Source: Lomentospora prolificans (lineage: Eukaryota; Ascomycota; Sordariomycetes; Microascales; Microascaceae). Taken from it: a stretch of DNA of 64,000 nt. Position 1 is the first letter of the stretch; every line of letters starts with the position of its first letter. Of this stretch, positions 46,318-57,347 are shown piece by piece. The stretch spans positions 1,302,001 through 1,366,000 of the forward strand of contig JARFXM010000009.1 of assembly GCA_029532625.1 (NCBI GenBank), read 5' to 3'. Below the pieces are notes generated by a model. The model was not told the DNA's origin and made no database searches. It saw only the letters and a program-made list of their open reading frames with translations. A program made the position numbers and the translations under genes.

Positions 46318-49023
46318 AGAGGATAGACGAGAGTGAGAGTGGGAAACGAAAAATGAGAGTAGGCAATGAAGTCGAAACCAAACAGGCGCAGTGTTCGGAA
46401 TTTAAAATATTGTTCCGACTATGATAAATCGGGAAAAGGCAGGTCTTCCGATAAGGTAACAAGAATGGGGAGGTAAGAATGGGTCACGCCAACCGAACAC
46501 GAGCCCTTAGCAATTGGGGCGAATCGATGGTGCCTGCACTGGAAAAGCAAGAGGATGATATTCATACGGGAACTGGACCACGAAGACGTTTAGACCCAAA
46601 GAGAAGAACAATCTAGAGAGAAAGGAAGAAGAAATATGGGAATAGGAGGGTGGGGGACTATGTCCATTTTGTTTATCGAGCCCGCTCGGCTGTCAGGGTT
46701 AAATGGCTCGCCAAGAACAGACAGTTGATCTCGAGTTACACAGTAGAGAATGGGGATCAACTATCAGGGCCTCACCAGATAAGATCTGGTACAATACCCA
46801 TAAAATGGCAGTTCCAGGGTGGCCTTGGCTGGCCTCGGCCTCCCTCGCAGGCTTTTAGGGTCCAGTCCAGGACCCCATGCCTCCACAAAGCTCTGTTTGA
46901 GGGCGCAAAAGGAAGCACCAAGGAGCCCGCAAAACAACCACCCATCTTCCGATAGCAAGCGTGAGGCAAGTGGGGATCGCAGCCCTGCGCAGAAATAACC
47001 TGTGCCGAATACGGCAGCTTCGAGTAGTGAGGTACTCCCCGGTCCGTACGATGTTCGCAGATCAAAACAGTAATGGATACATCATCCCATCCAAGATCGC
47101 TCGTGAGGAGGCAGCATAGCCATGCAGCATGGCCCCTTTGCTCGGACTTGGCTTGGGTTCCGGGAGCCGTAGCGCGGGTTAAGGGGCAAGCAACCCAAGA
47201 ACACTAACTCCCAGTGGAGGGAAGCTGGGGAGAAAGCTCGAACGATCACCTTGGACAGTGGAGCCGCCACTGCCCGATGCGGAAGCAGCAGATGCGGATT
47301 GAGCTACTATGATTGGCCACAGGTGGGGGAGAGTTGGACCTGCCGGCATTAATACTACTTCGTAGTATTATCAACACTGGCTTTTATGCAGGCCGACATG
47401 ACATTGGCGAGCCCATGACGTCACTCGGCAACTGTTCAATCCCTCCCCTCGCCTTCCCTACTTCCCGTCTCTCCAAAAGTTCTACGATCGGGTGAGTGCC
47501 AGTAGCGGGTCGAACAGCAGGACGGATAAAGCTCACTATCAGGTTAAGCAAGTGAAACATTTGATTTTCTGGGGATTTGCATGACCTGCAGCTTTCAATT
47601 CCACACATCTCCGCATTCAGATTCCGCCCAGAAGGGGAAGAGGACCTTGAGAACTTGGAAGGACAAAGCGGAGAGTGATGCTATAAATCTCCACTCCTGC
47701 TGAAAGTGCGGGCATCGCGGCCAATTATGGGCAATCGAACTCATAAACATACCAGGCTCAAGCACGGCCAGTGCCGTGCATGAATTGAGAACCGGGTGTC
47801 CAATGCCGGAAAGAGTTATATCTTCCGACCATCTCGCCTCCATCGAAAACATGCATCAATCTATGCAGATTGGTTTGTTACTGATGGCAGAGTAGCAACA
47901 ACACGCGATTGTCACCCACCCGCCATGAAAAAACCACGTTTTTACCGCTCAAGTGTTTTGCACGAGCAATGGGCAAGAAAAGCAATATTCCCGCTGTCTT
48001 ACCCTTCTCTCCGTTTGCAGCCCGGTCGGTATTCCGCCATTTCGCCCAATTTCCAGCCCTAGACGAACTGCTCCTCGACGTCATGTTTACATCTCCACGC
48101 CAAATCCCTGTGTGCACAATACACCGTCGCTGGCTGGTTCATATTAATTGAGCCCGTGCCGAGTCTGCAGACAGAGCCTATGAGCAACTTTCCCATGTTT
48201 CGGCTCAATGGTGGAGGGGAAAAAGGAAAACCTGGCCCAATCCCGGCATCGAGGGTGTGGCAGAAATATTAGGAACAGGATGGGCCCAAACAAAGGCAAA
48301 AATGCAGTAATCGCCAGGCCTCCGATGGCATCGTGAAAACACCTGATCCTACCTATTCCGGCCAAGTTTTGTCCCCGTACGCCAGCTATGTTGGCTAGCT
48401 TGGACAGCTCAGGAAGCGGGCCAGAGACATCAGGGGTTTTCTTGCACGCTGGCGATCAGGAGATTCGTTTGATGGGTGCAAAGTCACCAAATGCACCTCC
48501 ACGAACTGATTCTTGATGATACAAGGGAGGTGCAACGCGAATGTAACAGTACGTAAGGTGCACAATGAACACCTGCGCAGCGCAATCTTTCTTGGATTTG
48601 ATACCTTCGGTGTAGACCGAATTGATGGATAACTGGTCGGTATAATAGTATTTAAGGTCCCGCACCGGATGAGAATCGCCGACTCACAGCGTCCTTTGCA
48701 CGAGACTGCAGAACAGGAGGAGTACATCGCGACCATGAAATGCAACTCTGTGAGGATACTCGAAAATCCGAACTAGTGACGACTTTCGAGAAGTATTGTT
48801 ATTATTATTATTATTCCCTCTACTTTCGTATTTAGACGTATATATAATTTAGTCCCACTCTTGTATTAGTATCTCTAGGCAGAAAAAAACACCTAAGGTG
48901 CACAAATCCGCCTTCTTCGCTCCTCTGGCCATCACCTCACGATGCAGGTGGTTTGTTAGCTTCTCGGCTGCTGCCCGCTGCAGCCAGCTGTCTCCCGCGT
49001 CGGCGGAGGCGCTAGAAAGTAAA
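46318..49023. other. Gene-free stretch upstream of the 211-aa gene
   Basis: Promoter of the minus-strand gene, then sequence with no supported frame. An ATT/TTA trinucleotide microsatellite lies at about 48796-48815. Confidence 0.5.
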
Positions 49024-49113
49024 CGACAAGTGTGAGATTCGAACTCACGCTCCCGAAGGAACTGGCTGACTCGAGATAGCAGGCCAGCACATTAACCACT
49101 CTGTCAACTTGCC
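49024..49113 (-). tRNA. tRNA-Ser (anticodon GCT), intron-containing
   Basis: Folds by hand into a complete class II tRNA on the minus strand: 7-bp acceptor stem (GGCAAGT with ACTTGTC, one G-U pair), 3-bp D stem (ACA/TGT), perfect 5-bp anticodon stem (CTGGC/GCCAG), loop C-T-GCT-A-A interrupted after position 37 by the nine bases TCTCGAGTC, a long variable arm (TCC/GGA stem), T arm GTGAG-TTCGAAT-CTCAC, discriminator G. The intron is in the canonical place. The long variable arm plus GCT anticodon identify serine (AGC/AGU codons). Two oddities: box A has A instead of G at position 10 with a matching change at 25, and no run of four T follows the gene within about 60 bases. Confidence 0.82.
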
Positions 49114-49738
49114 TGTTTTCTTGCATCACGTGCTCTCTCGAGAAATAGAAAGTCTTAAAATCCGTTGGCTGCCTAATACAAATGCGGTGCTAGCCAAGAT
49201 TCATACTTTGTTTGGCAGCAGAGCATATCTTAACCAAGGCCAGCCAATTCATAATGCGCGTTGACGCAACTCCGGCCTACACTTTGGTTGTGGCCATCCA
49301 TGCATTAATTTCAGGATCAAGAGAAGAGACGGGAATCGCTAGTTCACCGGGTGGACCTCGTGCCACAGCGCGGCCGAGTCCGTCTTGAATCAAGACTTAT
49401 TGACCCAGCGAACGGACTAGGATCGGAGTTTTTAAACTCGCGTACGCATGCCGGGGGGGGGGGGCTCGGTATAGTTGGTACCGGAAAGAAGGGACGGCAG
49501 GATAAACATGCGTCGAACAACCCCCAGGCCCCAGGAAACGTGAAACACCCATAATATTCTCAATCACTTCATTTACGTCATCGGACAGGCCACGGTCGCC
49601 CTTCTGTAACTGAGGGGAAGCCCCTAGAATCGGGTGTTTGATTATTGGATCGTGGTAGCTTGCAAGTTCGGCTCGAAAACACACGATGTCTGCTTATATC
49701 GGATCGGTGACTGGAGGTCCAACTCGAGCTATCCTCCG

Positions 49739-50540
49739 TTAGCGACTAATCGAGATTCTACCGACGCACAGCAAGAGCCAATTACTATTTCGAATGTCGC
49801 GAGTATGTTGTAGGTGCTGGTTTTCTTCCAGTCTAAAAAGGGTGTCATTGTGGGGCAGGTCGATCTTGAAGCATGGAGGCTTCGCGGTGATGGAAACCCT
49901 ATTGTTGAATGGGCTTCTCATATGTATGATTCCTACGTTGCCCATCTAGATCGTGTATCGGTGGTCTTGGCTACTTAGGCTCAAAGCGTTTGCAAATGGA
50001 AGTGGTCATTAGTTCCCGTCGATCTTGATAGCACAGCCTCACCCGAGTGCTTACATGGTAGCTCAAGGGAAACGCAGGCCGATCGGATTCTAGCCATAAG
50101 CCGCAGGAGTGTAGAGTTTCCAAAGGTTAGGACTCAAGGTTAGCCACCTGCGGTGATGAAAGATGACGGCTCCGATCCCGATGGTATTTATATGATTACT
50201 CGAACTTCTCAGTTTCCCAGCCTATGAGGGCAAGCTAGTCGCAAAGGACTAGCCATTCAGATCTCGGCAGCTCCAAGAGCTACCCTAGGTGTTCCACTCT
50301 GCTTCATTCTGCCATCACCACAAAAAGTCCTATGATGTGCCGCCCCTTTGGTGCCGAGTTATCGGATCGTCGCAGTTAGTGTATCTAGATCAATGCCGGT
50401 ATTGAAAGAGTCAAGCTAGCGAGGTTGTGTCCTTCGGGAGTAGCCAACATCATGTTCAGCGTATTAATGCCTGTGTGACCTAGCGTGGCCTATTGGTAGT
50501 TAGCTGCACAGATCTCCCTCATAGCGGCCAAGAGTCCACG
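49739..50540 (-). pseudogene. Unidentified coding relic
   Basis: On the minus strand, separated blocks read like protein but are broken by stops and frame changes: GLLAAMREICAANYQ then GHTGINTLNMMLATPEGHNL (about 50385-50540) and NNRVSITAKPPCFKIDLPHN with DTLFRLEENQHLQH (about 49760-49940). The second block vaguely resembles the PP-x-F-x-I-x-LP stretch of fungal-specific transcription factor domains, but the match is weak. It may be chance. Confidence 0.25.
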
Positions 50541-53500
50541 GCTTTGGGACTGGAAAGAACTTGCGGCGATATATGCCATGGGACTCTAATTTATGGGATA
50601 GTCGAACTTGCCTTCAAGGGGTTATCCCAAAAGAAACGTCGAGGCCCGTGATTCATGACTATCCACGCGTATAGTCCCATTGAGGGATAACCACGTAATC
50701 ACATAGAGAAATTTGAGACAACCACGGATGGGGGGAAAACAGACGGAAGATGGGTCGAGAAGCAGACAGGAACAAGCCAAATCAGCAAGGAGAGACGAGG
50801 AAGAACCTCTTCAACGCCAGCCCGCTTCCCAAACGCTAACGACGTCATTGGCTGGATAACCGTTCACGTATCTTGACAGGAAACCCCAGGGAATTTGGGT
50901 CCGGACCATTTCGATCCGCGATGCGGAAACCAATCGTGGCCTTGTCGGAACAAGGTGCCGCGTAACACTGAGTCGCAACAAACTACTGGATTTGACGATG
51001 TGTAGCTCCGAAGAACTGGGTTTGCTGCCACAAACCTGGGGCATGCCTTCTCTAAGCGCTAAGGAGATTTGAGAAGGCTGATGGACCATGATGTCGCATC
51101 ACTAACCCAACTTGCATTCTGGAATGCAGCTGGTGGCGAGCGTGGATAGAGAAAGGAACGAACAACGTGAACACTGCGGCCCCGAATAGTCGATGGCTGG
51201 TACCTGCTGGGAAAGAGCGAATCGGAAAGGGCGGCTGGTTTTCTATAGGGGGGCTACGAGCAGGCACTGGGGCCCGGAATGTAGGGCCTCGTTGTTCGAG
51301 AAGGTGCTAGGCCATCAATGTCAAAGCGGGTGAAGTCCAGATGCGAGGGTTATCTCACGTTGGCTTCTGTTGCATCGGCGCATCGACGTCACCAGGCAAC
51401 CTTGTAAGAGCTGCAGCGGCGGTATCGGAATACTGGCCCGACGCTCAAAGAGCCGTGAAGTCACACTACAATGGAGGATGGAGGATGGAGGATGCAGGAA
51501 ACTCGACGTGGGCTGGGTAGTGGCGTGGCTTCCTCCGGGCTGCAACATCTACATTTTCTGCGGGACTACTGCAACTTCTAGGAGGCTATTCAAGGTAAGA
51601 AGGCGCCAGTGGAACTTCGAGTATTACATCCAGGGACCGAAGGCTCTGCAAGGGCATGTGACGCCACATGATGGTTCGTGGAGATGTAGACAGAGCATCT
51701 AAACCGTGAAGGAAGCAGCCGCTCAAGAATCGAGAGCTGCGCATACTATGGCTGAGCCTTCCCGCCGTTCCTATACGTGGATTGTAAGTAGCTGAACTGA
51801 CGTGTAGCATGCCATATTTTCGGAACAGACGACGACTTTCAGAAGATTGCTGGCATAGTAGGTCCGGAGAGGGATATCCAAGCGGGCAAACAGCCCTCTG
51901 TCCTGAGAGCACAAGAATTTTCCCGTAATGTCATGCAATGGCTCCCTTGGACCAAAAATAGCCATTGCGCGGCAAATGACAATATCGAGGAAGAAATGCA
52001 CGAAAGGAAGAGCGACGGATTCGGATATCAACTGCCGGGCCAAGCACAGTTGGGGTTTCTTCAAACTGAAACTTCACCTCATCTCACCTCTCAGTCATTG
52101 TTTTTTTTCGGCTGGCCTGGACAGATGGACCTCGTGGGCGGGCTGGCATGTTGCTGGGTTCCTGGGACATATTCCGCTGCCAGCTTGGGTTCTTCATTTA
52201 CGATCCCCACCTCGCCTGCACAGAGACGGAGCCGAGCAATTTATTTCAGCCGTGCTTCCATGCCCTCCTCTACCTACCCTACCACTTTAACTGTACGAGG
52301 AATATCTGAATACCGTATCCACTCGTATACAACTCGGGGGTTATTCGGGAGGGAGGCCTGCTGCTACTGGTACGACCCTCTCGATATGGCAGGAACTGAT
52401 GAACATCTTGTACGCAATAATTAAGAAGCCAAGAAGCGAGTGGTCCTCGACTGCCGGTGCAATATGGCCAAAACTGAGCCAAACCATCCAACTGGGTTGT
52501 GCCGCGCCCGGGCACTATCGAATACAGAGCCTCCAATAACTTTAATCGATCCTGGCAGAGGACTTCGACTCAGGCCATCGTCGACAGCCGGCACATTCGA
52601 AAGCGAAGGCGAGGGGGGAACTTGGCCTGATGAAACTGCCATTTCATTGCCCAAGGACCGGGCGTGGGGATGGTCCAGCCGCAGTACGCTGGTGCCAGTG
52701 CCACCGGAACGACGGCGCGTCGAAACTAGTCGGCGAAATGTGCCGCTGGCCGTAATCGTCGTCTTGCTGGCCCGGCGGTCGCATCGCCAGCGAGCAGCGT
52801 TGCTGGAGGTCCTCGGTAGGCCAGTCTGCAGAGGGAAGCATCGTGTGATTGATGCTACTGATACGACTGGCGATTTTCCGGTACGACTAATATGAGATGC
52901 GCAAGAGTGGTTCTGGTCGGACTAGTAATTAAGACCTGGCCATGATGCTACGACAGGGCGACGCCGAATGCGTGAAGGCGACCGACGGGCTTCTTCTTTA
53001 GGCTTGGGTGCAACCATCTTGAGAGAGGCTGCTCAAATTTCCTGGCGGCTTTGTTTGGTAGCATCGAGATTAATGCCTCCAATGGGATGGCCGGGTCTCC
53101 CTGCTCCCAATTTCGCCCCCTCTCGCCCCCTGCTCGGTATTGCTGTGTCGACGATGCTGGCCAGGCTGGACAACGCTGGGCGCCCCCATTTTCCCCATCT
53201 TTCCCCATATTTCTCCATCTGATTCCCTCCTACCATCTCTATTCGTGCAGGGCACCCCTGCTCCGATCCCTCCATCGCACTCTAATTTTTCCGTGTCTCT
53301 GCGGCTCCAGTCCGTCCAACCACCACGGCTTCGAGCAGCCTACGAGCGGCTCATGACCAGGAACAATGCTACCCACCTCGGGCCATCTCTCTCATCCGAG
53401 TCTCCTCCTTCGTTTGTGTTCTTGTGCGTGGCTCGTTGACCTCTTCCCCTGTCCATGGGATTCACGTTATTCCACGAGCCCGCGCAACCGATAGTCGAGT

Positions 53501-54412
53501 GCACGGCTGGCGGTCTTGACTTACACTAATAACGCATGAAAATAAGCCCAATCCAGGGTCGACTAAGCGAACTGTCTGTTCACCTAATCGGCGCCTAAGA
53601 CCGGGGGTGGCGCACGGCAGAGCCTACTACCCCACAGTTTTGTGAATTCGATGGAAGCACCTACTTTCGGGTTCCCCATCATCAAAACATGAAGCTGGCT
53701 ACACTAACCCAAGACAGTACGACTCTCGGTTCGCCAATTGGAGGAATCGTTGGGTTCAGTTGTCTAGTGCCTGAAAGGATACCCGCTTCTTCCGCCACTC
53801 TGGCTATCACAGCCATCAACCAATTTCATCGTCAACCAAGCACCCCGTGCCTAGCATTTCCCCCATATATCATCATATTTTGTAGGTTTGTCATTGGGGC
53901 AAAACCCCCTCCTGGATGCGCTCGCATGCTTGCTGTAGTTGGCCGGGAAAACCTGACTGCGGCTGGAGCCGGGTCTCGAGGAGGAGAAAGCCGGCCAGTC
54001 CATGCTACCCTACGAGTAGCTCTCCACCGAACATGCCTTGCGTATGCCTAGGTCGGTGGTGTGCAAGCCCTGGCACCCTACAGGTGGTGGGACCCTCACA
54101 AGCTAGACGATCTGATGAGCCGAGGGGCTACTTCCACGGTAGTACCAAGGCTCTGCCATGGGTTGCCACAACCGCCGCCAACATTGGCACCGGCCCGTTC
54201 GGCCGTCGTGTACGACTCCCGGTGCATCGCAGGGGTAGTGGACTCTGGTCCTCCGATGAGCCCTCCCCATGGAGGAAAGGACGTTACTAGCCCCCGTGTT
54301 GGATGCTGGGGGGTATCCTTGAAATTTTGCCAACTTACTGGAAGTGACAGCCAAGGGCCGGGTATCTGGGAAAGATGGTCAAAAGCCGTCTGAACGACGG
54401 AGGATTGACTTC

Positions 54413-54420
54413 TATATAAG
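54413..54420 (+). promoter_or_regulatory. TATA box of the GH7-CBM1 gene
   Basis: TATATAAG, 154-161 bases upstream of the start codon, followed by a pyrimidine-rich leader (CTCCTTCTCGTTCTTTTTC). Distance and leader closely parallel those of the other GH7 gene in the window. Confidence 0.65.
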
Positions 54421-54573
54421 ACATCCGAGATCCTGCCTCCTTCTCGTTCTTTTTCTCTTCTCGTCCAGCATCCTCTCTCACGCTCCTTCCTTCTCTTACC
54501 ACAATCGCACTCCACCGCTTAAGAAGCTGCCTGTCTCCTGTCTTGTCTCTTGTCAGATAAACTTACCGCCACA

Positions 54574-56202
54574 ATGTTCAAGAAGCTCACTGCTCTCTCC
54601 ATGATCCTGGGCGCTGTCAGCGCCCAGCAGGCTTGCTCCTTGACCACTGAGACCCACCCTAGCCTCAACTGGAAGAAGTGCTCGGCCGGCGGCAGCTGCT
54701 CCAACGTCGCTGGTTCCGTCACCATCGATTCCAACTGGCGATGGACTCACACCGTCTCTGGCTCCACCAACTGCTACGATGGCAACAAGTGGGACACCTC
54801 CATCTGCACTAGCGGCGCGACCTGCGCCTCAGCCTGCTGCGTTGATGGCGCCGACTACGCCACTACCTACGGCATCAAGACCAGCGGCGACAGCCTCAGC
54901 CTTCAGTTCGTCACTAAGCATCAGTACGGTACCAACGTCGGCTCTCGTGTCTACCTCATGGAGAACGAAACCAAGTACCAGATGTTCAACCTCCTCGGTA
55001 ACGAATTCACCTTCGACGTCGATGTTTCCAACATTGGCTGCGGTCTCAACGGTGCTCTTTACTTCGTTTCTGTAAGTTGCAACCTTCTGCTCAACCCTGC
55101 CCACGTTGTTGATTTATGAGTGCATCACTAACGATGACGGATGCAACAGATGGATGCCGATGGTGGCCTCTCCAAGTACTCCGGTAACAAGGCTGGTGCC
55201 AAGTACGGTACCGGTTACTGCGATGCTCAGTGCCCCCGTGATATCAAGTTCATCAACGGTCTTGCCAACTCCGACGGCTGGGAGCCTTCCTCCGGCGACC
55301 CGAACGGTGGTGTTGGTGGAATGGGCAGCTGCTGTGCTGAGATGGATATCTGGGAGGCTAACAGCGTCGCTACTGCCTACACTCCCCACCCTTGCTCTAC
55401 CAACTCCCAGCACTCTTGCACTGGCAACTCCTGCGGTGGAACCTACTCCGACGACCGCTATGGCGGTACTTGCGATCCTGATGGCTGTGACTTCAACAGC
55501 TACCGTCAGGGCAACAAGACCTTCTACGGCAAGGGCATGACTGTCGATACCTCCAAGAAGATGACCGTTGTCACCCAGTTCCTCACTGACAACACCGGCA
55601 CTCTCTCCGAGATCAAGCGCTTCTACGTCCAGAACGGCGTCGTCATTCCCAACTCTGAGTCCACCATTCCTGGAAACGCTGGTAACTCCATTACCCAGGA
55701 CTTCTGCGACAAGCAGAAGGCTGTCTTCGGCGATGTCGACATTTTCAACGCCCGCGGCGGCTTCAAGCAGATGTCTGCTGCCCTCGCTTCCCCCATGGTC
55801 CTTGTCATGTCCCTCTGGGATGACCACTACGCCAACATGCTCTGGCTCGACTCCACCTACCCCGTTGACGGCACTGGCTACGGTGTTGAGCGTGGCTCTT
55901 GCTCCACCTCCTCGGGTGCTCCCTCCGAGATTGAGGCTTCCGTCCCCAACAGCAACGTCATCTTCTCCAACATCAAGTTCGGCCCCATCGGCAGCACCTT
56001 CAACTCCGATGGCACCAACAACCCCCCCGCCAGCAGCAGCACCACTGCCCGCGTTACCTCCACCTCCACCGCCTCTAACCCCGGTGGCACTGGCGCTGCC
56101 CACTGGGCCCAGTGCGGTGGTAACGGCTGGACTGGCCCTACCACTTGCCAGTCTCCTTACACTTGCACCAAGCTCAACGACTGGTACAGCCAGTGCTTGT
56201 AA
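54574..56202 (+). CDS. cbh1: GH7 cellobiohydrolase I with CBM1 (Cel7A type)
   Basis: Main secreted exo-cellulase type of ascomycetes. Exons 54574-55071 and 55150-56202 give 516 residues. Signal peptide about 1-17 ([17 protein letters not shown]), mature start QQACSLTTE. The catalytic domain runs to about residue 450 with E230-x-D232-x-x-E235 in [10 protein letters not shown], plus [26 protein letters not shown] and [12 protein letters not shown] Ser/Thr/Pro linker (about 455-480) leads to a family 1 cellulose-binding module (about 481-516) with [15 protein letters not shown] and YSQCL, including the aromatic residues that contact cellulose. The single 78-base intron (GTAAGT donor) follows YFVS. 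The start is the Met of MFKKL; an in-frame ATG 24 bases upstream lacks a signal-peptide-like leader. Strongly C-ending codons suggest high expression. Confidence 0.97.
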
Positions 56203-57347
56203 ATCTCTTCTGAGGAGACGGAGGCAGACACGATGGGGGATTCATGACTGGTATAAAGGGAAACCCATGATGAGAGGATGAGAACAATGATGTGAGAAAT
56301 TGTGACAGCTTTTCTTGCAACCCACTTCTTGGTACATATATTTTCTTCATCTGCATATATATTTTTCCTTCAATACATATAAATTACTTCTGAACGATTT
56401 GCTTTCCAACCAATTGTGGTGTCCAGCGGTGCTTTAGCTGTGATATCCTGTCCCGAAAACTTGCAATAATTGTAAAAAGAAGTTTTAAAGATTGTAAAGT
56501 TATTTTTGTTTGACAAGTTTGAATTCAGCTGAGAATTTAAATGAGGCGGGAGAATCGAGCCAATGTTAGGCTGTGCCAGGGTTCGAAATCTCGATCGAAA
56601 AGAGACGGCAGCGTGAGGGACACAGCGATGTCGTGTCCATATTTCTATTTCGGCTGTTAGATTGAAAGCCCTTTTAATAGTTTTATTCAAGGATGCTAGT
56701 GATAAAAGCTACAAAGGGGAGAATTTCTCGTTAAACTCTAGAATATTGCTTGCTGCCTTCCCAGTTACTACATATAAACCTCGGGCTTGATGGGAAGCTT
56801 CGAGCGACCTCAAAGTCTGAAGAGTGCTAAAAATCACGTGAACAGCGTGGCTGATTTTGCTCCAAGTGTGGCTTGTGTGGCTTGTGGTATTGTGCAAGGC
56901 TGTTGCACAATGCAATCTGGACGACTCGTTTTTTTTCCAATTCCTGAAGCCAACGCGACGAGCCACCAGACATCGCAGCCTCGAATAGCTCCACGCGACA
57001 ACAGCATTCGACCAACCTTTTCCCTCATCACCTCCCACATCACTCATAACATTCCCTAACGTTCTCTAGTTCTTAGTGGTCGGCAATCGTGTGCCTCGGC
57101 TTTGACGCCCCTTCTTAATTTTTTTTTCTTGTTTTCGCGTTCGCACGAGTCGCACTCCAAAGCTTTTGCTCCGGCGCCTTCATCCAATTCCCAACATAAC
57201 CCTGCGCTGACAACGATTGCGGCGAACGGAAATACTCAATTAGAGGACAGGCATCACGGAAAATTGCGGTTCATACGCGACCGCCCATGATCTAACGCCT
57301 CCTCTCGCCCTCTTTCCTTTCCCCCTCCCCCCAGCCCTTCCGCCAAG
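56203..57347. other. Intergenic, GH7 3' region and SNF5 gene promoter
   Basis: 3' untranslated region of the GH7 gene, an AT-rich stretch (about 56340-56540), then the promoter and a pyrimidine-rich leader of the next gene. No gene or RNA supported; a GTTCGAAATC word near 56581 does not fold as a tRNA. Confidence 0.55.

Larger units (their letters stand above)
49114..54573. other. Gene-poor stretch between tRNA-Ser and the CBM1-bearing GH7 gene
   Basis: Over 5 kb without an intact gene. Contains a G12 run (49453-49464), an unidentified coding relic (about 49739-50540), a short ATGGAGG triple repeat at about 51471-51492 and, at its right end, the promoter of the GH7 gene. Confidence 0.5.

Noticed and set aside
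55114..56103. Minus-strand 329-codon open frame
   Set aside because: Antisense of the GH7-CBM1 gene, a well-known artefact of strong C-ending codon bias.
56570..56605. Second tRNA T-loop-like word GTTCGAAATC
   Set aside because: No matching stems or anticodon arm nearby.
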